A DNA stretch of 64,000 nucleotides from Cacajao melanocephalus. Taxonomy: Eukaryota; Chordata; Mammalia; Primates; Pitheciidae. The translations under genes were made by a program, and so were the position numbers. The stretch covers positions 1-64,000 of the forward strand of contig CAUYLG010017914.1 of NCBI GenBank assembly GCA_963573385.1, written 5' to 3'. The notes under the pieces were generated by a model. The model was not told the DNA's origin. It ran no database searches and saw only the letters and a list, made by a program, of their open reading frames with translations. The stretch's first letter is position 1. The number at the start of each line of letters is the position of its first letter. Shown here one piece after another: positions 1 to 12,874 of this stretch.

Positions 1-179
1 GTGGGGAGTTGGGGGGAGATAGCATAGGGAGAAATGCCAGATATAGGTGATGGGGAGGAAGGCAGCAAATCACACTGCCATGTGTGTACCTATGCAACAA
101 TCTTGCATGCTCTTCACATGTACCCCAAAACCTAAAATGCAATAAAAATATTTAAAAAATTAAAAATAAATTTTAAAAA
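1..179 (+). mobile_element. L1 3' end (partial at window edge)
   Basis: The sequence matches the L1 3' UTR end: the GGGGGGAGATAGCATAGGGA stretch, then GCCAGATATAGGTGATGGGG, then CACATGTACCCC and an AATAAAA signal with an A-rich tail. The same layout recurs at 63430-63638. The 5' part lies outside the window. Confidence 0.9.
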
Positions 180-904
180 AGTGCCTGTAGTGCTAGATAT
201 GGACTGCTGGAGAAGGGTTGCTGCTTATCGATATCTCTGAGGTTTTCAATATGGCAATTCTAGGAGAACCAAAATAACTAGGAAGTTGAAGCAAAATGCC
301 ATTGCTGAAGCAATGCTGATAGATATATGTTAAAATAGTAAAAACGACTCCCTTCCCCTAAACAGGAATAAAACCTCTTTTTCTCATCCTTCTTTGTAAT
401 CTCCTCCACTGTATCCTGTTGCCAGAATAGAAGGGAAAACCAGGTGACATTAATGAGCAGAGTATAGAATGGTTGCTGCGGACTGCGAGATAACCTGCAC
501 AACCCTCAGCTACTCAGCACATTTAATACCCTCCTGTGTGTATTTGAACTTCCATACAAAACAGCAAAAACAGTTTTCTGCTTCTGCTTAACAGGATCCA
601 ACTGTTTTTTCTTCAAGTGGAGATGCTCTCATGCTCACTCACATAAAGAAACATATACTATCTAACTCTTGGTGTATTAATTTATCTTCTAATTCAGGAA
701 ACCTCCCCCCCAAAACCAAACATCTCAATATTGTGTAATTTAAAGCCTAATTTATTAAATTAACTGTCACCAAAAATCTTTAATAATACAAGGAAGAGAA
801 GGAGGACAGAAGAATTTAAGTAATCTATACAAATCCCTTCACCATTGTTTTGAAGATTCTGCTTTTCTTTCTTTAGTACTGAATTCCAGTATTTTTTGAC
901 CCCA
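180..904. other. Intronic sequence, nothing recognised
   Basis: AT-rich intron. No repeat, RNA gene or coding exon was recognised; short open frames here look like chance. Confidence 0.6.
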
Positions 905-1276
905 TGTTGTAGTGTTTGAATGTTTGTATCTTTCCAAATTCGTATGTTGAAGCTTAATTCCTCTTTTCTTCATGTGATAGTATTAAGAGATGTTGCTCTT
1001 AGGAGGTGATTCTGTGCTGAGGGCCAGGCCCTAGTGAGTGGGATTAGTGCTCTTGTAAAAGATGCCTGAGCAATGCTGTTAGCTTCTTGTTTCTCCTGCC
1101 AAGTGTGAAAGCAGCGAGAAGGTGCTCTATGAGGAACAAGCCCTCTCCGGATGCCAAATGTGCTGATCCCTTGATCTTAGACTTCCTAGCTCCTAGAACT
1201 GTGAGCAATAACTTCTGTTGTTTATAAAAACCCGGTCTACGGTATTTAGTTATCAGAGCCTGAACAGACTAAGACA
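905..1276 (+). mobile_element. MaLR-class (MLT1-like) solo LTR
   Basis: The order of motifs follows an ERVL-MaLR LTR: GAATGTTTGTATC, TTCGTATGTTGAAG, GATAGTATTAAGAG, AGTGGGATTAGTGC, an AACTGTGAGCAATAA polyadenylation region, and a terminal GAACAGACTAAGACA. It is solo, with no internal viral sequence alongside. Confidence 0.75.
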
Positions 1277-3674
1277 CATCTCTTCCCTTTTCTTCATTTA
1301 TTTTGTCACAGTAATGGAATATATCCTCAAATAGCTTCTTATTTGAATATGTCTTTATCATTTTAAAAGCATTAATTCATTGACTTCTGGTATCGAGCAC
1401 TGTTATACAAATCCAGCACCATTCTAATCCGTTGTCATTTATTTGTAACCTATTTTACTGCTCTGAAAGCTTTTAGAATTCTCTTTTTTTCCCCAAAGTC
1501 TTCCAAAAATTACTGATGCTATATCTTGATATGAATCTTCTTTTAATCCAGTGTGCTAGGTTCTTAGTGGACCCATGTTTAAATATTTTTCAATTTATGC
1601 AGTTTTTTTCTTTTATATCTCTTAAAATTATGTCTCCTATAAGTGTATGGTGTCAATTTTCAGCTTTCTGTAGTGATCCCCTAATTGTCTTACCTTTTGT
1701 CTCCTATTTTTCATTTGTATGTGTGTGTGTGTGTGTGTGTGTGTGGCACATCAAGCCTGTAAGAGTGGTTTCTACCTAAGCTCTAGCACTCATTATGTGG
1801 ACTAGAGCATATCCTCTCAGGAAAAGCCGTGTAAATATGGATCCAGTCCTATTTGAGTATCTGCCAGTTACTGTGTGCTTTGGTTTTTTTTTTCCAGTCC
1901 CTTGAAATAGTTTTTTTGCTGTTGATTTTTGTTTGTTTTGTTTGGTCCAGAGTTTATAATTATTATCTTTACGAGGGTTAGTCTTACTTTGCCATTACCT
2001 GAACTGGAACCACCTCAATGTTAACTTTTCATTACTTTTTTTTGGCAAGAAAATTCAATTAAATACATAGTTGCCATCTATCATACTCCCTAGTTTCTCC
2101 CAGTCTCATTAAAAATAGAAGTTAAAAAGATGGCAAAAGATGGTAAAAAGATGCTAACTACCTTATAGGCAATTTTCTTATTAAAAAAACACCTTGAAAC
2201 TTTTAAAATGTTTTTTAGACCAATAATTTGTTTCATTTTGTCTCTAGGTAAATAAGATTATATAACAAAGTAAATATTATAAGGTTTTCATAGGAATATT
2301 TTGATTTGAAGTATATTTTTAGAAATTTGGCCTTAAATCATAAAGTTTTAAAAATTTTTTAATAAATAATTTTGAATGAAAAAATTTGGCAGAATTTTTA
2401 ATCCATTATTTAGAAAGACAGTTATTAAGGTTTGAAAAAGTTTTTACAAATAATAAACAAAACAGAATGAACATACTAAAATATGATGTTTCATTATTTT
2501 GTTTAAATTAGGAATTTAAAAATGCTTGATATTTTTATGACTTTTTTAAAAGATCACTAATTTTGAGTTTATTCATTTCTGGTAAATGATAATGGCCTAT
2601 AGTTAACATAGTAAGTTTTTATAAAAATTTTTTGTTTCCAAATTTTTTAATGTCAGTGTATTAATGCCTTTTAACCAATCATGCTATTTCATCAAATAAG
2701 TGCAGGTCAGTGATTTGTGCAGGGGGAGGGGTCATGGAGATTGGCCTAAATATCTGACATTTTTAAATGAGAAGGAGCTAGAATTTTATAGTCAGGAAAA
2801 AAAAATGCTGTTTTAATTTAATTTTCCTGGAGAATGTTATAAGAGACCTGATTGTTAATAAACAGAGAAAGCTGGTTTAAATTCAGAAAAAAATTACTCA
2901 TAATATTTTACGCTATGTTCTATTAAGTTACGGTTTCTAAGTATCCCATAGCATGATATTTTATCATATGATAACTTTTGGCCAGTGTTTGCTTACTCAC
3001 TGTTTCTATGAGCAACAGAATCTATGCAACAGCAAACAGTGATCCTAGCCCCACTTAGATTTTTCTCTTTCATAGGCACTCTGGAATGCTACTGTGTTAA
3101 AGTAATCAACCATTTTAAAAAGACAAATCAAATTTAAACTGACTCAAGAGAGTGTAGTTTTTTTGTACCCTTAGATGTTATTTTTGTTGTGGTTTCTTTG
3201 CAAAATTCTTTACCAACAGTCTTTAGATATTGTTCACAAGTCTCCTATGGGATAAATCATTACTTTGAATACAAAGATTACAGTGACTTGTTCAGAATCC
3301 CACTGCAAATAGACCTTAATGCTGGGATTCTAATGTAGAGATTTCTAAGGTTCCCATATACTATAATTGTTTTGATACAACCAAGGGATAAAAAAGAATA
3401 ATAAAAGACTGAGTAGGCACTTACATTTATAATTTCTACTTACTGATTATTTAATAGTGTTACCAGCTATTGTATAGGAAGTCTGATTCAAAAGTAAACA
3501 ATGGAAAACATAAGCAAAGGACATAAATATGGGACATCTTGATTAGATGAAAAACGAAATTGTCCTAAATGGGGGAAAATCATTACTTTGTAATTCATTT
3601 TGGAAAGAAATTAATTTCTTTTACAATAATTTGAAAATTAGTATAATTTCAAACTACATGTTCAGCATTTCTTT
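1277..3674. other. Intronic sequence with a (GT)n tract and a possible MIR scrap
   Basis: AT-rich intron. Apart from the GT microsatellite (1718-1745) and a possible antisense MIR core near 3225-3345 (GTGACTTGTTCAGAATCCCA, then GCTGGGATTC), nothing is recognised. Confidence 0.5.
1718..1745. repeat. (GT)n microsatellite
   Basis: An almost pure run of about 14 GT units. Confidence 0.95.
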
Positions 3675-3785
3675 AAAAAACCACTTTATTAAGGTATGAT
3701 TGTTATACAATAAAAAAGTGTATGTATTTTATATATGTTACTTAATTAGTTTGTTGATAAGTATACTCATGTGAAACCAGCATTT
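3675..3785 (-). mobile_element. Ancient L1 (L1M) fragment, antisense
   Basis: ACTTTATTAAGGTATGATTG, ATACAATAAAAAAGTG and TACTCATGTGAAACCAG follow the order of the common antisense L1M 3' motif. Confidence 0.5.
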
Positions 3786-4634
3786 TTCTTTAAGTTGCTG
3801 TATTTTGTTTATTTTGGTTTGGATTTGTCTGAAATTCAAAGTGAAAATTTCATGAGACATTCTTGGTAAAACTTGATGATGAATGTTTGAAATAAAGAAT
3901 TATGAGATGGAGCTTATAGTTGTTAATAATAAAGCATAGTATAAAGCTATAATAATTAAAATTTTTGGTAAATGGATAGAAACTAATGAGACTGAATAGC
4001 AAGTTCAAGAATGTGCTTAAATATAAATACTTCATTTCTAGTAACGGTATTTCAGATGAGTAAGGAGAGAATAGATTGCTAAATAACTGGTGAAGAAACA
4101 TTGGTTAGATCTGAGAGAAATTTAAAAATGAAAATATAGGTGAATAATTACTTTCTTTGATAGGTAAAGACCTTAAAAGGAAACTATTTTTAGATTTAAC
4201 TACTTTAAAATGTAAATGCTTCACAAGTAATATTGCCAAACCAGAAAAATACTTGCAACATGTATGACAAAGTATTATTTCACTTCATTGACAATTTCTG
4301 AACCGCTACGCTGAGCTTAGAGCTTTTACTTGGGGTGGGGAAAGGAAACAAACGTTTACAAATTAGATAATTTCAGATAATCACAACTTTTATGAAGATC
4401 ATAAAATATTGTTTCTCAATCCTTATACTATTGACATTTCTTTTTAAGACTGTTGAGAAAATTCTAGAATGATTATATCCTAGTTAAATAATCCAAGGAA
4501 AAATCTATAGAAAAGTAATATTGAGCAGAGAATTGAATAAAGTAGAGGAGAAAGCCATGTGGATTTTTGGGAGAACATTCTGGGAAGGATCTGCAAAGAC
4601 TGTCTGTTAGGGTTTTGTTAAAGGTGAAAGAAAG
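3786..4634. other. Intronic sequence, nothing recognised
   Basis: AT-rich intron without a recognised element. Confidence 0.5.
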
Positions 4635-4962
4635 TACCACACATTTGGTGGTTTCCTTGTTCCATCCAGCTCCTAGAGGCTTTCAGCGTTCTTTAGCTTA
4701 TGCCTACATCACTTCCAATTTCTGCTTTGTTCTCACATCACCTTCTTACAGTGATTTCCTTCCTTTCTCTTATAAGGACCCTTGTGATTACATTGGACCC
4801 ACCTGGCTAATTCATGATTCTCTCTCTCCCCATCTCAAGATTTTTAAGCTAATCACATCCTCAGAGTCCTTTTTGCCACATAATGTAATATTCACAAGTT
4901 CTGGAGATTACAACATAGACATCGGGGAGGGAGGCTACTATTCAGCTGCCCACAGACCCTGA
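4635..4962 (-). mobile_element. MaLR (MLT1-like) LTR fragment, antisense
   Basis: Read on the + strand it shows the reverse of an MLT1 LTR: CACTTCCAATTTCTGC, TCTTATAAGGACCCTTGTGA, CTCAAGATTTTTAAGC, CACAAGTTCTGGAGATTA, and a degraded GAGGCTACTATTCAGC end. The 131-codon open frame starting at 4567 mostly lies on this LTR and is not a gene. Confidence 0.65.
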
Positions 4963-4964
4963 TT

Positions 4965-5453
4965 CAGTGTGTTCATTTTCAATTGCTACTGTAACTTAGT
5001 GCCTCAAAACACCATAAATTTACCAAAGATAACCTAATTATATATTTTAGTTCTTGGGATAAAAGTTCAATATAGGTCTCACCTAGCAAAAATCAAAGTG
5101 TCAGTAGGGCTGTGTTCCTTTCTGGAGGCTCTTGCCTTGTCTTTCCCTGATTCTAGAAACCACATACATTTTTGGCTCATGGCCCACTTCTTCCATTTTT
5201 AATGGTAGCAATCTTCGTCTCCATGTTCACCACTTGTCCCTCTGACTGCAGCCAGAAACGTTTCTCTAATTTTAAGTATTTACATGAATACATGGAGCTC
5301 ACCCAAATAATAATGAAGGATAATCTCTCATCTCAAGGACTGTAACCTTAATCATATCTACAAAGTTCCACTTTGCTATGGAGGTAACATCCCAAGTTTC
5401 AAGAATTAGATTGTAGACATCTTTGGGGGAACGTCATTCTGTCTACCACAGTC
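4965..5453 (-). mobile_element. Second MaLR (MLT1-like) LTR, antisense
   Basis: It abuts the previous LTR. Motifs in order: TTGCTACTGTAAC, GCCTCAAAACACCATAAATT, TGTCAGTAGGGCTGTGTTCC, GAGGCTCTTGCCTTG, CTCATCTCAAGGA and a terminal GTCATTCTGTCTACCACAG. Two same-orientation LTRs side by side may be independent insertions or remnants of one provirus. Confidence 0.7.
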
Positions 5454-5654
5454 AGGAACATTCAGGAATATTTTGACCTATTCAAGCATAGAAAGAAGGC
5501 AAGTGGCTAGGACACAGCAAAGGTAGGGAGAATGGTGAGAGATGAGATTGGCATATATTTAAAGAGAGAATAGGATGTAATAAATTGAAGAAATAGATCG
5601 ACATTATTCTACAGAAGTTTCTGGGATGATGAAAAGAATGAGATGATAGATTCT

Positions 5655-5812
5655 ATATCTGTACTGTCCAGTACAGCAATCACTAGCTGCATGTGGCTAT
5701 TGAACACTAAAATGTGACTTGTGTGACTGAGGAACTTACTTTTTTATTTAATTAAATTTAAATTTAAAGAGTCACATGTGACTAGTGACTACTGTATTGA
5801 CCAGGACAAACA
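5655..5812. mobile_element. Inverted-repeat (MITE-like) DNA transposon fragment
   Basis: The left half (GTCCAGTACAGCAATCACTA, GCATGTGGCTATTGAACAC) and the right half (GTCACATGTGACTAGTGACT, CTGTATTGACCAGGA) are imperfect reverse complements around an A/T-rich centre. This matches a common primate non-autonomous DNA transposon seen many times in mammals; I cannot name it with certainty. Confidence 0.6.
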
Positions 5813-5936
5813 ATAGATACATTTTTGGAGACGTTTTGCTATGACAGAAGCAGAAAAATAGACAATAGCAACCAGAGGGATATGGGATTAAGAGTGTTTT
5901 TTGTTTTGTTTAGATTGGTAAAATTAAAGCATATTT

Positions 5937-6180
5937 GTATTCATTATGTATTATTGAGTAACACATTACCACAAATTTAGCAGCTTAAAACCATAACCGT
6001 TTATTATTTCACTGTTTCTGTGGGTCAGGAGTCCAGGTATGGCATTTCTAGGACTCATCTGAAAGCCTCAATTAAGGTGTTGTCCAGGGGCTGTGGTCTC
6101 ATCTTTCAGGCTCAGTGGGTACTGACATAGTAAAGTTCCTTGAAGCCTGTTGGACTGACGGCTTCAGTTTATTGCTGGCT
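5937..6180 (-). mobile_element. LTR-like (older MaLR) fragment, antisense
   Basis: AGTAACACATTACCACAAAT, TAGCAGCTTAAAACCATAAC, CTGTTTCTGTGGGTCAGGAG and GCTTCAGTTTATTGCTGGCT match the ordered motifs of a widespread old MLT1-type LTR. Confidence 0.5.
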
Positions 6181-6181
6181 A

Positions 6182-6315
6182 TGATGGTTAATTTTATATG
6201 TCAGCTTGGCAGGGCTATGGTGTCCAAATATGTGGTTAGACATTCTGGATGTTTTTGTGAGGGTGTTTTTGGATGACAACATTCAAATCAATGAATTTTA
6301 AGTAAAGAGGATTGC
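6182..6315. mobile_element. LTR-like fragment
   Basis: ATGGTTAATTTTATATGTCA, GCTTGGCAGGGC and TGTGAGGGTGTTTTTGGATG are typical of the start of a dispersed ERVL-type LTR. It breaks off where the next LTR begins. Confidence 0.45.
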
Positions 6316-6319
6316 ACTC

Positions 6320-6605
6320 TGTGTTAGTGCATTCTTGTATCATCATAAAGAAATTCCTGAGAATGGGTACTTAAAAAGAAAAGAGGTTTAATTGGCTGAT
6401 GGTTCTGCAGGCTGTACAGGAAGCATGGTGTCAGTGTCTGTTCCTGCTGAGAGCCTAGGAAGCTTCCTATCATGGCAGAAGATGATGGAGAACTGGCATG
6501 TCACATGGCCAGAGTGGGAGGAAAGGGAGAGAGAAGAGGGAGGTCTCAGATCCTTTTAAACAAGCAGATCTCATGTGAACTGAATGAGAGGAGGCCTCAC
6601 CTAGA
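6320..6605 (-). mobile_element. MaLR (MST/MLT-like) LTR, antisense
   Basis: It starts TGTGTTAGTGCATTC. AAAGAAATTCCTGAGAATGG, AAAGAGGTTTAATTGGCTGA, GGTTCTGCAGGCTGTACAGG, CACATGGCCAGAG and CAGATCTCATGTGAACT follow in order. Confidence 0.7.
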
Positions 6606-7021
6606 GATACAGGTTTGAGAGTTTTTAGTTTATATTTAATAATGAAAGCTGTGATTGTGAATAACCCTATCAACCTCTATAGAGGCATAAATAAGAAGAG
6701 GGTCAAGAAATTATTCCAGGCAACAATACTGTTTTACATCCGAGTAGACGATAGGGAAGCATACTGAGAAGATATGACTAGATACCTGTGATGAGACCTG
6801 GAAGAGTGTCAAGGAATCCAAGAATCTGTATAGAAGGAACACAAATTTGTTTTTCTTCATCAGCACCTAATAACAAAAAGGAAGTAGCAGGCAAATAATA
6901 GGCAACCCCTGCCCTCTCCCTCTGGCCAACCCAGGTATTTATTATAGGAAAAGCCTTCTAGCTGGTTTAGTCCACATACAGTATAATATTTCATGGTTAA
7001 TTATAACACTGAATTAGGCCA

Positions 7022-7066
<45 letters not shown>

Positions 7067-7695
7067 CTAAATGTAACTATATTTATGAAGCAAAAGACTC
7101 ATCATCTCTATTTAAGACAATAATGGTGTGAATATTTATAGCCCTTCAATGTAAAGTAACTTCTGAGATTTCTGTACTGTGTAGACTTTTGTGGGGTTTT
7201 TTTTGCTCTCAAGAATTCTCTGATTCCCACTGTAACTTTTGCAGTTATTAAGATCTAAATAAAAATTCTTAGATGACACACTCAAAATATTAAATCATAT
7301 AACATAGCCTTAAAATGCTTATAATTTTTATAGCACTATAATTACAATTTGTCATACTTTTCACCCCTAGATTATTGCATTTTGATTTTAAGAACCTGTA
7401 AGATCCATAATACATGGAGCCTTGCTTAATTATATGATCAGCTTGAGATGTATAAGCATTTTTTATGAGTTCTAAGAAATTTGGGCAATAATATATTGTA
7501 GTTGGAAAGATGAAATTAGTAGTTTTACAAATATAGTTTTCTTACCTCTTTAGAAGGAGTCTTTATCATTATCCTTTTCTCATTTCCAGTTCTGTTTTAA
7601 GATCAGTGTGATCAGTTGTCAACTGAGATATGTTACTGTCCCTTTAGGAGGTACATTTGTGATGTTCTTTATTTAAATCTAAAACAAACGTTTCA
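6606..7695. other. Intronic sequence with a (TA)n tract
   Basis: Apart from the TA microsatellite at 7025-7064 nothing is recognised. Confidence 0.5.
7025..7064. repeat. (TA)n microsatellite
   Basis: A perfect alternating AT/TA run of about 40 bp. Confidence 0.95.
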
Positions 7696-8001
<306 letters not shown>

Positions 8002-9007
8002 TAACATTTCAGAAAGTCACTAAACCAAAGAGTTTAGGATATGAAGTCTTAGGACACATGTAGTTGATTCAAAACTACCACAAAAGGTTGATCAACTTGT
8101 AGTTGATGATGAACGTAACCAGGTCAAGTTACTACAGTTCAGTCATCTTTTTTTTTAAACATATGTTGATCAATTTCCTATATTACTAGAATTTTACAAC
8201 TATATATATGCAACTGTGTATATATCTACAATAGACATATTCTGCATCATAAACTATATTGGATAGACTGTTTTTAGTACATACATATCTAGATACAGCT
8301 AAACTTTTCTCTGATATGAATAAATTTAAAAGCACTTACTCCGAAAAAAAAAAAAAAAAAAAAAGGAGATTCTATCTGGCCATTATTCACCTAGTAATCA
8401 CATCAAGATATCTTTATTTTTCTTTTTCCTTTAGTTCCACATCTTGGTTCCCAGGATAGTAAAGAAGATTAATTCTGCAAGTTTATTTAGTCTACTTTGA
8501 TAATATATTGAAACTGAAATCCTGTAGTGGATATGTTTTAAACAGAATATCAAATCACACCTTGATAATCTCCTCTCCTCAGAAACACTTAGAATGGCCA
8601 CAAATAACTCTCTAGGAATTAATGTTATTCATAGTATTTACTTTGGATGCTTTATTGATACTGTATATTGCTTTATTTATGTGGCCATTTAAAAGAACCT
8701 GAAAACTAAGTATATAACCATACATTCTTTAAAAAACATCTGTTGAATTATTTTCAAATCTATGTATCATGATAGTATCAAGTACTATTAAGCAATTTTT
8801 AACTGTCCTTTTTGTTTAAGTTAAACTCATCAATAGATAACACTGTCATGTCTTTAAACAGCTTTAAATATTTCTTAATTTGGACAGAATCACTACCCAA
8901 ATTCCTTACCTATCCCATTATAGTTATAGTTTCTTAATAATGAGGATTATTCTGATAAATAATCAAAATTTTATCAAACATAAATATTAAGACTAGAGAG
9001 TCCAATG
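8002..9007. other. Intronic sequence with an oligo(A) run
   Basis: A 21-base A run sits at 8344-8364; no element is recognised around it. Confidence 0.5.
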
Positions 9008-9012
9008 TAGGC

Positions 9013-9371
9013 TGATATGGTTTGGCTGTGTTCCCACCCAAATCTCATATTGGATTGTAACTGCCACAATTCCCATGTGTCCTGAGAGGAACCCAGTGAG
9101 AGGTGATTGAATTATGGGGGCAGGTATTTCCTGCACTGTTTTCGTGATAGTGAATGAGTCTCACGAGATCTGATGGCTTTAAAAATGGGAGTTTCCCTGC
9201 ATAAGCTCTTTTTGCCTTCTGCCATCCATGTAAGACATGACTTGCTCCTCCTTGCCTTCCACCATGATTATGAGGCTTCCCCAGCCATGTGGAACTGTAA
9301 GTCCATTAAACCTCTTTTTCTTCCCAGTCTGAGGTATATCTTTATCAGCAGCATGAAAATAGACTAATACA
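9013..9371 (+). mobile_element. THE1-type solo LTR with exact TSD
   Basis: It begins TGATATGGTTTGGCTGTG and continues with CACCCAAATCTCATATTGGA, AGTCTCACGAGATCTGATGG, GCCATGTGGAACTGTAAG and CCATTAAACCTC, ending AGACTAATACA. Both flanks are TAGGC (9008-9012 and 9372-9376), the 5-bp duplication expected for this family. No internal region is present, so it is a solo LTR. THE1 amplified in anthropoid primates, which helps date and place the host. Confidence 0.95.
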
Positions 9372-9376
9372 TAGGC

Positions 9377-10874
9377 TAACTTAGTTAAAAAGAACTTTGG
9401 CCTGGGCTTTGAGGTGATGGTAAGGGAGTATGGCATTTAATCTTGGACTTGAAGGACTGACAGAAAGATATCCAGAATAAACAACCCCTGGCTAAAGAAA
9501 ATGTATAAGTTTTCTGAAATGGATAATTTTTAATGAGGATTAAATTTAAAAAGCTAAAAATATTTATTACTTCAATAGAATAACCATTAAGAGTCAACTA
9601 GTGCAACCTGCTATGATTATCAATATTTTAAAAGTTAATTGTTCTTAACTTTTTTACACACAGAAATGCAGACATAGCTTAAACTCAGCAGATTATAGAT
9701 TTACTGAGGTTCTTAACATAGATCTGAGTACTCTGAATTGTTAATAAAATTGAGAACTAACTTCAAAGACACTGTTAATTTTGTCTGTTTCTAATAGAAG
9801 AGACATGCTCTCAAAATGTCTTTAATATGTGGTTCCTGACTTTGCTCTCCCAATTGAAATCATGGTTTTATATTGTAGTTTATTTTGAAGTGACAGAACT
9901 AACAAATAAAGAACAGCTGTGACAATAACCTTATAGGTGAACTAGAAACTGCAGTAAAAAATTTAAAAATGGACACAACAATACAGTATAGCTTTTGTGC
10001 TAATTTGCTGCTTTAAAATGATGCTGTGGCACAGAATAAAGATGAACAGGATGTAGAGGTAGAACACAGAAATATTTTATACTTCTCATTTTATTAATCC
10101 TGATATGAGGCCCATATTGAAGTTCAGTGCATCTAGGCATGTGGCCCCCTTGCATCTGTAAAAATGTGCACAGTCTAGAAGAGCAGCAGTGAGGGTGAAA
10201 GAGTGCCTCCTGCTCCTGGCTGTGAACCGTGTGGACACAGGCCAAATGCTCATACTATTGAGAATTTTAAAAAAGTTAATTTGAGTATTTCAAGTAAAAT
10301 TATTTTCTTGGATTAAATTTCTAGATACTTTTAGTTTATTCTTATTGTTTAGAATAACAAATGTCTGTATCTGTTGAAGGACCAGAGACCGGTGACAATA
10401 ATTAGAAAATAGTTATAATAAAAATAGTTGTGTACATTTAAGAAGAAATAACATTTCATGTTTATTTACATTGAGTAGCTACAGAAAGATCTAAGGTGGT
10501 TTTGGAATTTTTCATCAGTATGTTTGAGTGATATTTTGAAAGAAGCTGTTATTAGTGATTTAAAATTAGTCCTTTCTTTGTCATCTGAGATAGAAGTGTA
10601 CAGGGCTGGATTTGTGTTTATCTCTTCATTTGTATTTTACTGATTATTCAGGATTAAAGTATGGGATGAATTCTTTATACTTTTGGCATTTTCAGACTTT
10701 TCAAGTGTTAAAAAACTTTTTCTTTCTAAAAATGTTCACCTTTCTCAAAGCTACCTGACAATTGTGATAATGAAAGAACACAAAACCACTTTGTGGGTTT
10801 ATGTTTTGCCTAAAATAAAATAAGCTTATTTCTTTCTCCTGCTTTGTATAAACTCAAAACAATAATATTCTAAG
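9377..10874. other. Intronic sequence, nothing recognised
   Basis: AT-rich intron with no convincing repeat or coding signal. Confidence 0.5.
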
Positions 10875-10904
10875 GGTGACTTTTCTTTCCCCCTACTTTT
10901 TTGC

Positions 10905-11196
10905 TTTTTTTTTTTTTTGACAGTGAGTCTTGCTCTATCATCCAGGCTGGAGTTCTGTGGCATGATCTCAGCTCACTGCAACCTGTGCCTCCCAGTTCAA
11001 GTGATCCTTGTGCCTCAGCCTCCCAAGTAGCTGGGTTTACAGGCTTTTGCCAGCACACCTGGCTAATATTTGTATTTTTAGTAGAGGCAGGGTTTCACCA
11101 TGTTGGCTAGGCAGGTTTTGAACTCCTGACCTCAGGTGATCCACCTGTGTTGGCCTCCCAAAGTGCTGGGATTACAGGTGTGAACCACTGTGCCAG
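10905..11196 (-). mobile_element. Alu, antisense
   Basis: A poly-T start, then GCTCTATCATCCAGGCTGGA and GTGCTGGGATTACAGG near the end. Flanking GGTGACTTTTCTTT (10875-) and GGTGACATTTTTCTTT (11201-) form a target-site duplication with small changes. Confidence 0.95.
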
Positions 11197-11216
11197 GGTA
11201 GGTGACATTTTTCTTT

Positions 11217-12682
11217 AACTTTGTGTGTATAATTTACTTTCAATTTATTTATTCTTTATGTAGGTAAAATTTTCTTATTTAAGCTTCTATACCTCTTAAA
11301 TGGGCTCATATTTCATTGCATGAGGAAAATGCAACTGCTTTTTCAAATTGTACGAATACAGTTTCACAGTGGATGTCTACTTTAGTGAAGTCTGCTTTTA
11401 TTTGTAAATTGTCTAACAAAGATTTGACTCAGAATTCTCAACCACTTAAATATTTTTTAATCTGTAACATATTTGTAGAAATATTTTTTAAAGCATCACC
11501 TTTTGGAAATGTTCTTATCAGATAAATAGCATAATAGAAACTCATGATCTATGAGGCAGAAACAAAACCCCAAAACAAAAATTAAAAAATTCTCATTTTA
11601 CTCTTCTGCTGCTGACTCAGTGCTACCAGCATCTTTCTTTGGAATTATGTGTAGGTTCTGAACCTAATTCTTTCTCTACCTTTTGTCTAGTTGGGATACT
11701 GTCTTACCAAGAAACAGCACAAGAACATGGCACAGTAGGATCTTGACTTTACCCCTTCAATAGCTTGAATAACTACTCTGAACCTGAGTTTACTAATCTA
11801 TAATATGGATATGATAATAGTTCCCTTATGATAAAGATTTATCCTAGTTTATACACTTGAGTTATACTTTAACCAAAAGATGTGGTAACTGAATAATAAT
11901 CATCATAATAATTTATCTGTTATAATAATTTTAATTTTAAGGACAATTGTAATCATTATTACTAATCATTGTGTTTCAGCATCCTTATCAGCCAAATGGG
12001 GAATACCTGTGTTCCCTTCAGAATCCCATAAGTGTAACTAAAACTATTATAGTATTTTATTTTAAAGTGTACCTCAGAGAAATTAAGGTATTTTTAAGAG
12101 TCTTACCTTTATGCAAAAGTTCTAAAGCATGACACTTAACTTTATTATTAACAGTTTATAGTAACGAATTATTGTCTTTAGATAAAGGAGTAATTACTGT
12201 GTAGTTAATAGTTTCCTAAAACTCTACCCTTCTCTTAGCTATAACAAAATTTTGAGCTGTCTCCAATAAAAAAGCTTTCTCAGCTATTCTGTTTTAACAT
12301 TTGTATGAGCAGAAACAAGAGTTAAAAAAATTCTCATATAGAATTCCTTTTCTTATTATGAGCAGACTTGAAATTAGGCTTTAGCAAACAGATGGTAGTA
12401 TGCTTATATAGTATTTATGTTGCTTCCTTTTCTGCTAGGAGATGAGAGAGTGACTTACACTTACAAAATTATTCTTGGGCTCTATGTTGATTTATATGAT
12501 AAAGTAAGAAACTTTAGGTAGTAGCCCAGTTTTTTTGCTTACTGTTTGTATATCTAGTAAATGCATTGTATTTAAATCTTTCTTACACTTTTGTCTTCTC
12601 AGAAAAAATTGGATATGTTTAAAACTAGGCTGCTCAATCTTGATATTTTCCCAAAATTAACCATGTTTTTCTTTCATTTTAG
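11217..12682. other. Intronic sequence preceding the first exon, possible MIR scrap
   Basis: A weak sense MIR core is possible at 11735-11835 (TGAACCTGAGTTTACTAATC, TATAATATGGATATGATAAT). Otherwise nothing is recognised. The XRCC4 acceptor closes the stretch. Confidence 0.45.

Positions 12683-12874
<192 letters not shown>

Noticed and set aside
4567..4962. 131-codon open frame that looks like a protein gene
   Set aside because: Most of it is antisense MaLR LTR sequence; no splice or promoter signals and no protein family recognised.
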